A DNA stretch of 64,000 bases. Origin: Paraescarpia echinospica. Taxonomy: Eukaryota; Annelida; Polychaeta; Sabellida; Siboglinidae. Below the pieces are notes generated by a model. It saw nothing but the letters and a program-made list of their open reading frames with translations, did no database searches and was not told the origin of the DNA. Where the stretch lies: assembly GCA_020002185.1 (NCBI GenBank), contig CM034531.1, forward strand, positions 75,594,085 to 75,658,084, in the 5' to 3' direction. The stretch's first letter is position 1. Each line of letters begins with the position of its first letter. The translations under genes were made by a program, and so were the position numbers. Below, one piece after another: positions 31,750-47,985 of this stretch.

Positions 31750-34700
31750 AACCATGCAAGACCCTAACATCCACAACTGTCCAATCAAAGAAGACATTTG
31801 GAACATTAATCAGATATCGTTCGTAATCTGGATATTCTGTAGTATCAATAAAGTACGTGCAATGTACCACTATTATGACCCAGAGTAGTGTGTCGCGAAA
31901 ATCATCTGACTTCATGCTAGATTGCTCTCAGACTATCAAATCCTTTCCCAGCTTTGTGTCACCTTTTGTTGCTCTCCTCCTTGTTCCCTGTTGTACAGTG
32001 GAGAGGGTCTGGTAATGCCGAACCGCTCGCTGTGTTTTTTCTTTCCGACGTTTTCTATCCATAACTCCTTCTCTCCATCTTTTATGTTCCCCTGATCTTC
32101 TCATGTCCCTCCTCACGCAGTCCTCAGCTGTGGCCTTCCCCTTTTCCTGTGTTCGTTATGTAGTTGCGCCTATGCTCTCTTTGTTATTTTTCGGCATCCG
32201 TCCTTGCCAAGTGGCCTGCCCTTCTCATCCTGTTTCTCAATAATCCTCCTGTTAGGCTGAGTCGCATTCCAACCTCTGTTCTCAGGTCTTTACATAATAT
32301 TACAAATATCATAATGATATAACTTATCACAATTACGTGTAATTATCAAAATTCGCTGCGATCAGGACTTAATTAATTTAATCATTTCGCTTTCCTGTTT
32401 AACGATATTTTTTAGACTACGTCATAGTGATTCTATTCTATAGTTAATCCAAACGCAACTTGTAACTAATTTAATATCACGTGACAATGTCCTATGTTGT
32501 CGTGTCATTCACGTTTGTTTGTCTTCAATATGTGTTGTGGTCGCAGTTATGCATTTATCTTGACAAAAATGCGAAATTAATATGTACGTTTTAAATATAT
32601 TTTTTATTGTTATCTACTATTGTGATTCCTAGTCCATTGGACACAAAACATGCAAATCTACCAATTTGAAACTATTTATATATATATACCTGATAGAAAC
32701 TCACTTTTAGGTCTTTGTAAAAGGACATATATTAATAAATTTTGCAAACTTGAAATTCTGCAAAGTTAACCAGATGGAACTGTCTCGTTTTGTTGTCTTG
32801 CCCGTGTATAAAATGATTGAATTTTGGTCGTAATATAATTTCACACGTTTTCAGGTGGCGTGGCCTAAGAGGCATCGTGGCATGTTCAACTCTGCTGATT
32901 GGTTTTAATTATTCATATTTTAAGTGGTGGCAAGTGCGACAGCCTATTGTGCATACATGGTTTCAAAGGATATCTTAAATGTTAGTAGGCACCTACATAA
33001 GTGTCGTATTTGCGTGTAAAATTGAACGTTCGCGGTTCATTAGTATAACTAACAAATACGTCCGTCGCCTGATGCTTTGTAGTTGATGCGTGACAGACGT
33101 CTCAATGTTCAGCCAAAGTATGGAAACACACAACGTCGGTACATAAACAACAGAACACGCTCGCACAGGTACGCGACTATTTAAGCACAGGTCGAACGTA
33201 TAACCAGAAACAACCGCGTCACGCACGAATTGCTATTCTCTGTGTATATTCAAAATATCGAAGGTCGGAGACACAATGAAGTTCACGTTCATCGATACGT
33301 TTCTGTCGTGATGCTGTATAGATCTAAGTGTCAAATACTATTCCTATTGCTATGGTATGGGAATGAGAATGTAAGCGTATAATTCACATGTTAAAATAAA
33401 TACAAAAACCAGCAAGTGTATATTTATTAGTCAGTTGACAACATTATATAAATAACTATAAAATGTTATGTTAAATATTAAATGGATTAGTTCATACAAT
33501 ACACTTCTGTTGCATTATAAAAGTGTATACAGTTTTGAAAACGTTTCAAAACCAAATAATTTTAATTGTTATACGTTCTCCATAACATACGTTTAGTTTG
33601 TTATGGGTGACTCTGATGCACAGCAAGGTGGACTACGAGAGTGGCATATGTAGGACCATATTTGTGTTGATGGGTGGACCACAACGGAAACAAGTGCTTG
33701 CATTTTCTTGTGTCTTCCTTAAATATTTAACGTATTCTAAATGTATATTCTATGTATGTACCAGTGCACATTTTCAATCAATCAACGGAGTTCGATCCAC
33801 TCACCCGAGACTGCGAGTAAGAACAACGTAGTCATCAAGCGACATTCCATTGCGCGGTGAGAGTGCGTGACGCTCTATTTCATGATTCAGCCTCACTCGA
33901 CGTCTGTCTGTACACCCTAACGTTGTTGCGATGTGTTGACACCACAAACAAGTTATATTCACGCGTTGTCGTTGTAACAACGTCCGCGCATGGAACTTGA
34001 ATTTGCACAGAGCATGCCGAAAGAGGACGCGACGGCAGACATCTTGGAGACCAAGTATATCATTATCATCAACTGAGCTCTGTTTTGTAGGAGAGGTTTT
34101 AAGAGTATATTTTGGGGCGCGTTAGTGATTTTTTTTAAATATCGGATTCCCATTCGATATAATCGTCCACCCCATGTTGTCATAGTTTACTGAGCGGTAG
34201 GTCTATAAATGTCTACCTAGCGTTATAAGTATCATAGACAGCGGTGGCTATATGGTAACGAAAAGTCTTCGCGCAGTGATTCCAGTGTGGCTGAAAGCTT
34301 CATATAGGAGTCGAAGTGGTGTTCCACTGAACAGGTTTTCAAGGGACTGAAGTGTAAAGGGCATTGAACAGTCCTGTGGACTGGATATAACACTTTATAA
34401 TGATAAGACCTTAGTTTTATATTTCGAATTAATTGATGCATGCTTGGTACGATCGATGATGGAACAGTGTATTAATATCTCACATATACATATCAGTTTT
34501 TATGTTTGAATCACTATTGGCGTTTCAGATGTACTTGATACTCATAACTTATAAATCAACTATATTACCAAAACACAATAATTGTGTTTACGTATAGTGT
34601 GAAATAATTACATTAATTAGTGTGATTAGTGTGATCAAAATTGGTTAGCATTAACAATCAACACAGTTGACTGAAGTGTGAACTGCTCCTGTTAATGGTC

Positions 34701-37700
34701 ACCCCTCCTCAGAGCTCAGATGACATGTGCATTGATAGCAAAACCATACATGATTTGTGTCTGAATTTTAGAAAAAGTCTACACACAGTATATGCCTTTG
34801 AAAATGAACTGATAAAATGTATGTGCAATGCAATCGTAAATATTTTATTAATGTACCACGTGGTCCAGATGGGTAAATACAATTAATATTCGTAGCCGTC
34901 GCAAACCCACTGGTCAGTCCTTTGGACCGGCCGGGCTTAAACCCCTGTAAGTGTGAGGGCCGCTGCTTTTGATGGGAATCTTGTTTAGTAGTGGTGATGA
35001 GCGGGGCAGTAGGGAGCGCAGCGGGCGGTGCACCGGAAATCCTCTAATCACCATAAAAGTGACGTAACTGTCGAGTAACATCATTTCCGAACAATTCTAC
35101 AATGCGACGGAATATTTCTGGAGTAACCTGGAATGCGATTGCACGATGCAGCGGACAGCAAAGGAAAACTGTCAAGGTACTTACATTGACCAATGCTATT
35201 ATCGACGGTATAAGTAGACACCCCCCTTCATGGCCTACGACTACGTCGAATCGGTTGCTATCTCCAAGTTAAGGGTTCTCCACAACGTCTTTGTCACCAG
35301 GGTCTGACCTCGGCTTCTGGCCAAGAAACGTATTCACCACATCTCTCTCAGGTGTGTTTGGGTGGGCGCATCCTCGCGCGCCAGGGGTCGCTGCTGCTGA
35401 TTACGTCAGTCCCAGCCAGCAGTACCTCTGGCTGATCTCTTTGCGAAACTCTGAATTTAAGCTCAGCCTATCAAATCGCTCACTAGATCAGTAGATCTAC
35501 TCAGGTCAGGTGGTCATAATAAAACTAATTTCAACCAACCATGACTCATGTTACATGCAATGTTTAGGAAGTAGAAGCAATTATTCGAATACACAATACC
35601 GCTTAGCTGCTCGTGGTAATGGGCGAACGAGTCATTATATATTGGGATTCCCAGAAGTCGTTAATCCGTCTTCAAATTGGGGCGGGTATTTGCGCTGTTC
35701 TCGCGGTGCTGACGTGCTGGCGGGCGGGCGGGCGGGCGGGCGGGCGGGCGAGCGGGCGGGCGAGCGGGCGGGCGAGCGGGCGGGCGAGCATGCGGTGTGC
35801 CCGGTAGAAAGGAAAAGGAGACGAAGTCGAACTAGACTACATAGACGAGGCTCACATGTCAAGCAACAACAATTTAGATGAACCGCTCATGTACTGACCT
35901 TGTCTGATACAAGACTGCCCAAGCAAGTGTTTCACTCAGAGCTGTGTCATGGGAAATAACACCAAGGAGGACCGCAACAACGCTATAAAGATATGCCCAA
36001 ATACATCTTAAAAATCGACACGTATACCTAGAAATCCGAGGTTCTATCGCGTTCTGACTGGTATAAGTATTATTAAATATTAGTACTTTCCAGATTAACA
36101 ATTTTATTCTCTAACGTTTTGAGCCAACGCGCTTGCGGGTTGAATAAGTGATCATGGTAACTCCACATTGCGGTGCTTGGGTCGCGCGGTAAATTAGTCG
36201 CGACCCGTGAATCAGTCGCTACGTGTGAACGAGATCGCGACTAACAGTTTAACCTCCTCATGTATCCGATCGTCTACTGACTATAAAATATCAACAAAGA
36301 ACCGGTGGTTTAATATACAGTTGTACATGCATGTTGGAAAGATTAAAGTCGCAAACAAGAAACACAAATTTATTCACAAGGAAACATGTCACGAGAATTG
36401 TTTCAGAGAAACAGTACATTTTGCCAGTAGAAAAGTAAGTTGTAGAAAGATTAAATGAAACAAAATATAAAAATAAAAATGTTCAAGTGTGAAATGTGAA
36501 TCAAACTGTTCTTTGCAATAAAGTAACGTGGTGAGTTCACGTGTCAGTTATATGCCTCCGTATCCCGTTAAGATAAGCGTGTAATCGCACAATCAGAAAT
36601 CTAAAAGCAAGTTGTATAACTAAGTGCAGACCGTCCGTCGCATTATTTTTCAATAGCCCCAATACGTCTTGAAGTTTAAAGGAGGAATGAAATGATTGAA
36701 CAACCACAGCCCAAACATAAGAACATACCACTTACAATACAAGTCACCATGATTTGACAAGTACACCGTCACGGTATATTTTAAATAATTTTTCAAACAT
36801 AGCTACTATCGGCACAGGGCGCCGCCATCATGCTCCAGGAGCGTGTGGTTGTACATCCGGTTTGATTGGCGAGACGTCTCCCAAAGCTGTATACAGCAAT
36901 TCGATAGGCGACGCAGCATAGCTCTCAGAAAAACCGACGAAACGCATACAAACACATAAAAACAGAACAATTTATTGCACTGCGTGGCTACTGGATATAC
37001 TATAAATGTTAGTAAGCAACTTTTCACATACTTTAACAGAAGGGTTCCAACAGAAAAAAACAAGTTATAGATGATGAATTTGACGTGTTCGCCGGCAAAA
37101 GGCGGTAACTTTCGAACGCCGATTGCAAGCCACGAAAGTGACGAGCATAAAAAGACATTGACGTCAAAACATAATTCTTGGTTAAAGCCACAGGTCCATC
37201 TCCAGTCGATTTGTTTACATATAACTATGCACCGATGAAGTAAAATTAAGCGAAATCGACCCTAAATAGAGGGTGAAGCCGAAACCAGCTTGTTGTTGCC
37301 AAGGTGACTCGGCACTCACGAGTTCCGTTAGGTATCATTACGACTACTATATAGTCCCACAGTTCTATTTCAAAGTCTGCATATATACAAATATGACGTA
37401 TGCGAAATTGAAATGTAATAAGAAATGTGAATGTAATAAAGTACAAATACGCGTGAATACTATGATATAATTGGGAATAATGAGTGCTTGTAATCCGCCG
37501 ATTTAGTTTATAGCAATTTGTGCCGGCGTATTGCTAAGTCGGAATACCGCAACGTCTACATCTACGAGTCTATGTTATCGACTTGGTTGCTGGTGGGCAA
37601 ATAAGAGCCCTGTCAATCATGTACTGTAGGCATTGCCATTGGAATTATTAAATAAGTGACATTACAAGTATTTAAATCCTTAAAAATGTTTGCTTACGAT

Positions 37701-38539
37701 ACAGACAATAGCATACAACATAACACTATAGTCATATCTTATATAATTAGTTATTGGCATAGTAAGTAGGTTCACATCAGTCAAGTAAAGTTAATCACCA
37801 TGTAGGCCTAATACTAATTTATGTGTCTCAAATATTGGCTTGTAACAATGGACCCCGAATTGATGCTCCAGCTTTGAGGCGACAGTTTAGCAAGCATGCT
37901 ATCATACCAAGCTTTTTTCTGATATAGATTGCATGACTGCAAACACCAATGTATGCTTTTAATAACAAGGACATTGTATTTAATTTATTGACTTTTGAAT
38001 GTAAGCCTAACAAGAAAAAAGGAAATAACGTCACAGGAAAAAGCCACAAAGATTAATAAATATATATTTTGTATTTACAAAGTTCAAATGTTAAACACAT
38101 TTGAGTGCACATGCATTTTAATCCTAAAAATTAACGATAACACATATATCCACTAAAAAGAAAACGTTGAAAAAGTCACTTGTAAATCGCGCTTGTGCTC
38201 CAATTTTAATGAATATTTGCAAGATTGTCTCATTTTGTTCATAATATATGACGGAAGCTTCGAAGGATCCAGCGAAGGATTTAGCACGCGAGATAACATT
38301 GTCCCTCATGGTATTACAAATGTCACTTGTAGTGCTGCCACGCCATCGACTTGCAGTGTCAAAACATAAAGGAAGCCGGTGGTCGTGTCGCCAGTGCGAT
38401 ACTTTGTCGATGCAGTAGTTAATACAGGCAATAATGTTTTCCATTGAACGTTCATCATGACCATGGGTATGCAAAGTTGCCATCGCAGTCCAGCACGCGT
38501 TCTCAGACCCTGACCATGGCAACATTGGAGCAAGTGATG

Positions 38540-38540
<1 letters not shown>
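31750..38540. other. 6.8 kb without recognised genes
   Basis: Mostly AT-rich sequence. Short open frames (for example 33598-33831, 35291-35494 and 36207-36458) show no recognisable domain. The only clear feature is a GGGC repeat at 35717-35790. Confidence 0.4.
35717..35790 (+). repeat. (GGGC)n/(GAGCGGGCGGGC)n repeat
   Basis: A GGGCGGGC run followed by about four GAGCGGGCGGGC units. Arg/Gly/Ala- or Pro/Ser-rich frames through it are artefacts. Confidence 0.9.
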
Positions 38541-40708
<2,168 letters not shown>

Positions 40709-40709
40709 T

Positions 40710-42780
40710 TGTATCCATATCAATTCGGTTTAGTGCCACCAAATTGATACAACATCCAATTTCAAATGACAATGGATTTCTATGCTTAAATAACATTGTT
40801 TGAACATCACTGGCAGAAATAGAGAAACGTTTTAGGCAAAGTGGATTCTCACTACTGTATAGGATCTCCTAAAGTAAGGAACATCCACTTGAAAGCTTAT
40901 ATCCTAGTTGTGGTATGCACTGTGTTTTATTAGACACTATTCGATGTAGGGAACTTTGGGTATATGTAATTTACTGGAATAGTTTAACCAAGTCCAAACA
41001 TGTTACTTATAGTGAGTTTTTTTGCAACAGACCACCATTTCTCAAACATCACACTGAAGTGTACATGTATTTGTTCATATGACTCACTGTACACTTTTAA
41101 TGTGGCTCCTGGGACGTGTGTCACAAAAATGATAAGGGTCATTACTATTAAAACTGGACTGTTACCGTCAAGTTTAGTAAAACTAAAGTGCCATCTTACA
41201 ACAAAATATATATATTTTTTAATCTGTACATTTTAGTCAGTATTATTAAAGTGTACTACAAACTAATGAAGCAGCAAAGGATTCAGCTATACGTTTTTAT
41301 ATATATATTCATACTTCATTGTTAGTATTACATTTGACACTATCACAAAACAACATCTCAAAAAGTACTTAATAATAAAAAGAACACTTATATAGTGCCA
41401 TAAATCTAAATGTATCCATTTGGAGGCACTTGATAGATTTTGAAACTAGTACTACAAGCTTTGGATCTGTATCTTGAACAATAAGTACTTGTTTTATTGA
41501 CAGATGCCCCTAGTGTTGAAAGTTGAAACCCACAAATATGTAAAACTGGAACTATAATGGAATAGTTTGTATGTATTAATTTTTTTATCACAATATTTGA
41601 TCATAATGATGGCCCATATCATCAATAAACGTGTTACTTATTGATGTACTATATATGCACAGGACTGACACAGACCCAAATTGTAATACAGTTAGATTAA
41701 AATGTGTTACAGTGGGAAGCGAATCAACTGAAAGAAACATTGAAAACTGGTGTGTGAATTTGACTAATGCATTGGCACAGCCTGCTATGTAGTCTTATTT
41801 ATTTGTGAATTGTTTCTCCATAAGAATAAACTGTTGATATATTTCATGTTGGCTTCAGTATTACAAATCGAATTATGAACAGGGACATGCAAGACACTAC
41901 AGATCACATTGTTGTTGCCAAAAATGGGATAAGAAGGCACTGAGTAATTCATTCTACCTTTTGGTCAATCTAATCTTACTTGTCCAGGGTTTTTATTTTC
42001 ACTGTACACTCACCTGTATAGTGCAATGTCCATAGCTGAAATTTTTATAAACCCCATTCGCTTCTGGATACAGTGCAGGCTGGTATAACACGTCTGTTGC
42101 CTTTTCCAAGTCTCTCCCTTGACCACAACATGAAGTGATGTTAAACGGCTAATCGAATCAATCGATATGTTCTGAAAGTTCATTTATTTGCATTAGTTGA
42201 TAATAAACAACCGTTATCTTCTAATTATTGTTATACTGGCAAAACTAAAAACAAATTTATAGCAATATCGCATCATGAATTCAGTGAATTGGTTCATTTG
42301 TTTGTGAAGGGCTGTAATAATTATGATTGTAAGACTACATTTCATGATGTGGTCTTGACAACACACACACATAATATATATATATAACATTTTTATTATT
42401 AAAAACTCCACTTAAATATTTTTGTATCAATAAGACATTGCACAATGTCCTGATTATGCATCTAGTAGTGCATGGTAGTGTGTAATTTGTCTACATTTTT
42501 ATATAAATTAAGCAAGTTGCTTGAACACTTTTAAATAGGGAATTATTAAACAACTGTCAAGAATAAAAGCAAGTTTATTAAGAAAATAATAAAAAATGGT
42601 TTGATGAAAATCATAGACATAGTATTTTATGAAGATAGAATGAACCTGAACATTTGAGGTGGGAACAAGTATAATTGCTCTATTTAAGTTTGAAATAGTT
42701 ATTGCTAGAATAATTATTTGATACCTGTTGAACTACGTAGTACTTACCTACTAGCTACTGGTCGAATCAACGAGTCTGCA
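40710..42780. other. 2 kb without recognised genes
   Basis: AT-rich sequence with short TATATA tracts; no open frame shows recognisable similarity. Confidence 0.4.
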
Positions 42781-42784
42781 CGCA

Positions 42785-43056
42785 AATCATACAATGACAA
42801 CAGCCCGACTTCCAAGTTCCAACACCGTCCTGTTGGTGCAAACCGTTTCGAAATCGTCACTCATAGTCCGTAATGCAGGCATCTGCAAGGTCTGTCATAC
42901 GGTGCTGTACGGCAGGTATCTCCCTACAGCAAAGCGACTCGATGTGCATCGACATTGGGGCGCAGTGTCCACACAAACACCATGCGACATTATTAAGTCG
43001 CGTAACGTCTTCGTCGTCGATAGACCAACTGGCACTGTCCGACTCCCACAACTGAA
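42785..43056 (-). pseudogene. P2X7-type cysteine-rich domain fragment
   Basis: The minus strand encodes acidic residues, then RLNNVAWCLCGHCAPMSM, LCCREIPAV and ACITDYE, which match the Cys-rich intracellular domain known from the P2X7 receptor tail and from many stand-alone invertebrate proteins (W-C-x-C-G-x-C-x-P-M, C-C-x-E, C-I-T). After CITDYE there is a stop; the continuation (DDFETVCTNRTVLELG) is in another frame. There is no channel domain next to it. This domain is often found amplified beside transposons, and here it abuts a non-LTR tail on the opposite strand. Confidence 0.7.
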
Positions 43057-43091
43057 CCTGACGGTGACCTGGGGCCGGATATTATCGGACC

Positions 43092-43480
43092 GTGGATCGC
43101 ACACTGGGTGAAACCCAGTGGGACACCCTCCAATCAAGAAGAAAAACCCAAAGACTTAGCATATTATATAAAATGGAACATAACCTCATAGATATCCCAC
43201 TAGATCAATATATCAAACGCAACACCAGATGCTCACGTAAACATAATAAACAGTTAGTACAAATCAGGCACTCGACAAACATATTTGGAAACAGCTTTTT
43301 CCCAGTCGCAATAAAAGAGTGGAATTCTCTACCTCCAGGCATTGTATCAAGTACATCACTGAATTCATTCCAGATTAGTCTAGCCCAACATGTAAAAAAA
43401 TAATCCATAAGAGCCACAATGCGCACTGGCGTGATGTGTCCATAGGACATTTTGCCAGTCAAAATACAGATACAGATAAC
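43092..43480 (+). pseudogene. Non-LTR retrotransposon C-terminal tail and 3' end
   Basis: The frame from about 43098 to a stop at 43403 reads QWDTLQSRRKTQRLSILYKM, then IDIPLDQYI and FFPVAIKEWNSLPPGIV, the post-RT tail seen in CR1/L2-group elements (W-x-x-L-x-x-R-R and W-N-x-L-P). The 3' untranslated part ends in AAAATACAGATACAGATA, a short satellite-like tail of the kind found at the 3' ends of these elements. The RT and endonuclease are missing, as expected of 5' truncation. Confidence 0.75.
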
Positions 43481-45440
43481 CCGTATCACCCGTATGGCAC
43501 AGGCCCTTTGACTTTGTGTGTGTCAACCGTAATTTCCGAGTGACAAGTCGAACTAGTCTTCATCTGTCGTATCGATTTTCTCCCAAAGTGATACGGAAGT
43601 TTTAAAAATCACTTTTAATAACTCGTCTCTACCAAAATCCTTCGACGTCTTTGTCAACAACAAAATAAAAATAGTCCCGGTATGCGCGCGCATCTAATAT
43701 TCTGACCTTTGCTTTGAAAGCACCGCCCCCTTCTGGCAGATAAAATCTTCGTTCGGGAAGTGCGACGTTAACTAAGTTTTCGTTGGTTATAAATCGTTGC
43801 CATTTAATTTCACATTGTTATTTCGAACGCGTATACAAATTATTTGCTGACCTGATGAACACCTATCGTGTATAATAGGGCACCATATCTTTGTTTTCGC
43901 ACATAAATGTCTACTAATGAAGTAAACCAAAAAAAACCGAGATTTAACATGGATTAGATAGGAGTAAATCAAACCACTCGTTTGGAACAAAGATGGCGAT
44001 ACGCAGTGCTCTACAGCGACGATTTAGGCATCGAACAAAATCGTTTTTTCAGTTTGTCTTATACATCAGTACGTTTCTGTTACCATTAATGTATACTTAT
44101 ATAGTATATATTTCAATATGTAGCAGGAAACAGCTGCATTTCATTTCCCCTTTAAGTTTAATCACTGAAGTTAAACAGTAAACCTAGGCCCCTAGGCATA
44201 TATCTTATGTGTTCTTTACGTCTCTCTTCGATACAACTACTTTAAAATGTCAATTTGTTTGTCATTTTGTAACATGCAACAGTTTTGATGTATTTGCACT
44301 TCACCACATCTCGACGGCGCGAAGATGTTTCCTTCACACCACTCTCTACAACATCGTACTTATTAGCACTGCTGAGTAAACTGGAGCAATGTGAAATGAA
44401 CGAAATTGCCCAAACGCCCCCTCTAAAGCAATTGAGTTTCGCTTGGCGGGGAACTATTTCCGCTTTATGGGAAACCGTGTCGTTTAATGAAAAACGAATT
44501 TAACAACAAATGTCCGACAGCATCGAAGTGCTAAGTGAAATTCCGGCAAACATTTCCGACAGCACTTCTGAAAATCTACAACAGCATCCTCCTTCGTCTT
44601 CCGATGTTATGTTCGACAGCAGCAACGTTCTGAGGCTGCGGCCAAACTCGTTTTGGTGCTAGTGGGTAACATCTAGTCGCATGTCCAAAATGCATCCCTA
44701 AAATCAACAACGCTACAGCCCTGAAACCTATTACCTTTCATTTACACGTAAAGGACATTTTGCTAGGGTTGGCGCATGGACATGTTGGGTAACAATAATT
44801 GTGTATATTACATTAAGATCCGGTTAATCTCAAAACATTGAGCGACCAATAGGCGAACGATAGAACCATCTATCGGACCGACTTCAATGCCTACCCTACA
44901 CACACCCAGTGTTACCAATATTACAAACACTCTGACATTTTATTTTTTGTAATCCCTCCACGTGTTTGTGTTTTATGCACATTTTAAAAGTGCCACCAAA
45001 CTTGGCAAGGCATCAAAAAAATCAGCACTGTTGAACAATTTGTAATCCAACACAACAGTCTCAGGTGGGACGTATTAACTCATAATGCAGTTTTCCATAA
45101 AGTCTAATATGTGTTTTATAAGAATATTCAATACAGCCAGTTGTTATGGTACGTTCAAATTTATATTGATTTGTTTACCTTGTGCCCGATTTGCAAAGGT
45201 AAATATCAATAAAAAGTCACCTTAGGGTATGATTTCCTCAAAGGCCAGACGTCTCAAGTAGTTCTATAACACAATATTACGCAGCCTAATCAGCGGGCAT
45301 TCATAAAACAATGCCACTTGCTTGATTGGCCAAGATCTTCAAGTGTGTTTAATTAGCAGATGTAAACATAACAGATTGATGAATCACCCTGCTGCGATGT
45401 CATCGGTTCATTTTCATACAGATTTACAAAGTGAGGCTTA
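43481..45440. other. 2 kb without recognised genes
   Basis: Nothing identified; the frames at 43993-44181 and 44285-44503 have no recognisable domain. Confidence 0.4.
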
Positions 45441-47450
45441 ACTAGTAGCATACGCACCCCACCCCCTTATAAAACAAGTACCGCTGAATGACGTCATCGT
45501 ACACGTGAGGCAGTTCGTAATTGCCCTTGTCTCTGTTGATGGGTGTTTTGGTTTTCCTGATCCAGATGGCGTCCTTGTCTACAAGTTTCACTCCCTCTCA
45601 GTCTATGATGTGGTTTTCAGTTGTCGTATGGTCTGTAAGGGCGGATTTGTTGATGGTAGACATCAATCTTTTTTCCGCTCCTTGTGTATTTTTCATTTTT
45701 CGTGTTGTCTACGTCCTTTCTGTGTTCCTCCAGTCGTGCTTTGAGTAGTCTTCCTGTCTCCCCAATGTACTCAGCACCACAATTTTTGCATGGTATTTGG
45801 TACACCAGTTCGCATTGTTCTTCTAGCTGTACTTTGTCCTTGGGATGTACCAACAGGTGCCTGAGGGTGGTGTTGGGGGGCATAGCTGTTGCTACTCCAT
45901 ACTTCTTCAGTACACGATGTACTCTCTCTGAGACCTCCTCTGTGTATGGGATGACTACTTGGCTCCGATAGATTTTGTCATTAGTCTTTTTATTCTTACT
46001 GCTATCTGTCACCTTTTTTCAAGGCCCGCGACGGATAGCCACATACTCTTACAGCTCCTCTCAAATGTTCCACCTCTTGTTTCTTGTCCCCTCTTCCGAA
46101 GTTATTGTCTCACACCTGTTCACAAGGGTTCTGACAACTCCAAACTTCTGATGTTTGGGGCGGTGGGACGCAAAGTTCCGATATTGGTCAGTGTGCGTCT
46201 TCTTTCTGTACACTGTAGACTTCACACAGTCATCTTCCTTTCTGGTGAACTTTGCATCCAAGAAGGGCATGCAGTTGTTCTCTTCGTCTTCCCACGTGAA
46301 AATGGTGCTACCTGTGGGGTCTACAGTGTTTATGTGTTGTTGTAATTTCTTTGACTTTCCTATGTGTACCAGACAAATTACATCGTCCACATATCGCTTC
46401 CAGTTTCTCGGTTGGCGGCAATCGACTGGTTCTGTGGCTATGATTTTCTGCTTCAGGTCCTCCATGTACAGGTTCACTACAATGGGGGATACTGGACTTC
46501 CCATGGCTACCCCAAACTTCTGCTGGTAAATTTCTCCTCCAAATCTGAAGTATGTCGTCTACAAGACAAATTTCAACAACTCCATGATGTCGTCTACGTT
46601 TAGGTTTGTTCTCTTCTTTAGTGTCTTGTCATTCTCTAGTCTTTTTTGATGATTTTGTAAGCTCCTCTGATCGGAGTCTTCGTGAACAGTGACGCAACAT
46701 CATATGTCACAAATTATTCTCCTTCTTCCATTCTCAGTTTTGTCATTTCTTTCACCAATTCTTGTGAGTTTTCCGTATGGTGTTCTGTTTTCTCACCAAG
46801 TGGTTGTAGTATGCCAATCCTCTGGATACTCTGTATGCTATTGTATGTGTGTAGTCGACAATTGGTCTGAGTGGCACCCTCTCCTTGTGGATTTTTGGTG
46901 ATCCATACATCCGTGGTACTTTTTCTAGCGTAGGATACAAGTACCAGTACTGATCTTTGGTGATATTCCCTTCCTTCTCCAAGGAATTTACCATTCTGAT
47001 GAGTTCTGCCTTATATTTCTTGGTCGGATCCTTCTTTAACTTCTTATATGTCGCTTCGTCACTTAGCATTTCTTTTCTTTTTTCCTGGTATTGTTTCGTT
47101 TCCATGATGATTGTGGCCTTTCCCTTGTCCGCAGGGAGTATGGTGATGGACTTCTCCTTCTGTAGCTCTTTTAAAGCTGTTCTTTCTTGTCTGGTTAGGT
47201 TCTGTTTTGTAACTTTTGCTGATTTCAGAACTTCCGCGATGTATGCACGTTTGTATTTTTGTTCTTGTGGTAGGTTCCATGTCGCTTGTTCTGCCGTTAC
47301 TTTTTCTGGCGTTACCGCGTAATTTAGTCCCTTCGCTAATATCTTATTCTGGGCCCCGGATAGTTTGTATTTCGACAGGTTTATCACCCACCTTTTTAGC
47401 TGGGTTCCGGTAAGGTCAGCTTCGTTTGTTCTGTCTCTCTTCTCTATTAC
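45440..47450 (-). mobile_element. Penelope-like element with GIY-YIG endonuclease, broken
   Basis: Penelope-like elements copy by reverse transcription and cut targets with a GIY-YIG nuclease. On the minus strand: an N-terminal region (47450-46752) with WVINLSKYKLSGAQ, ITILPADKGKATIIM, PRMYGSPKIHK and PLRPIVDY; RT core with VTYDVASLFTKTPI near 46700, AMGSPVSPIVVNLYMEDL, and YVDDVICL at about 46393 (motif C); then a linker and endonuclease with VYQIPCKNCGAEYIGETGRL (45800s), and after a frameshift ENHIIDWEG, NRDKGNYELPHVYDD to a stop near 45442. All regions of the family are present in order and length, so it is nearly complete but interrupted at about 46012-46060, 46505-46752 and 45617. No terminal repeats were resolved. 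Confidence 0.9.
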
Positions 47451-47459
47451 AATTTTAGT

Positions 47460-47985
47460 TCTCGCGATTTTAATGTGTTCAATTTTTTTTTTTATTTAAG
47501 ACTTTTAAACAGTGTTTCAGAGTGGAGCATTATATTTGCTTACACCAATAACTCGGACAAGCTTCCTTTGAACTTTCTGAAATCTGTCAGATTTAAAACT
47601 CCAAGCGGTGATGCAGTAGTTTAAGTGTGGCAATATTTTTGTGTTGTACAATACGATCTTTATATTAAGAGATAATAACCATTTTAGTCTATTTAAGGAA
47701 CACAGCGTCCTTGAAAACCTATTTAAAAAATTTTCAATGTTATTTTTTTAGTTATACTGTTTATTAAACGTTATTCCAAGAAAGTTAAATTATATCACTC
47801 AAATCAATAGTAAAAACTTGGCTGGCCTTGGCAAAGTCATTCCTATATATATTAAACAATAGTGGGTCTAAAATCGAGACATGGGTACGCCTGTTGAAAT
47901 ATTATGCATTTCTGATTTGACATCCTCTGTTTCAACATATTGTTTTGTATTTGTTAGATAATTTATAATTAGGCGTAGTTTAAAC
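47460..47985 (-). pseudogene. Non-LTR RT 3' fragment with internal deletion
   Basis: On the minus strand 47985-47810 matches the RT part of the composite repeat (LLFNIYRNDFAKASQV). It then jumps past the YADD segment to a later part of the protein: NFLGITFNKQYN, then YNTKILPHLNYCITAWSFK and DRFQKVQRKLVRVIGVSKYN, the thumb and post-RT tail of a Jockey/Rex-group element. The YADD block present at 18.4 kb is deleted. It shows that the 18.2-kb repeat arose from a longer retrotransposon. Confidence 0.75.
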
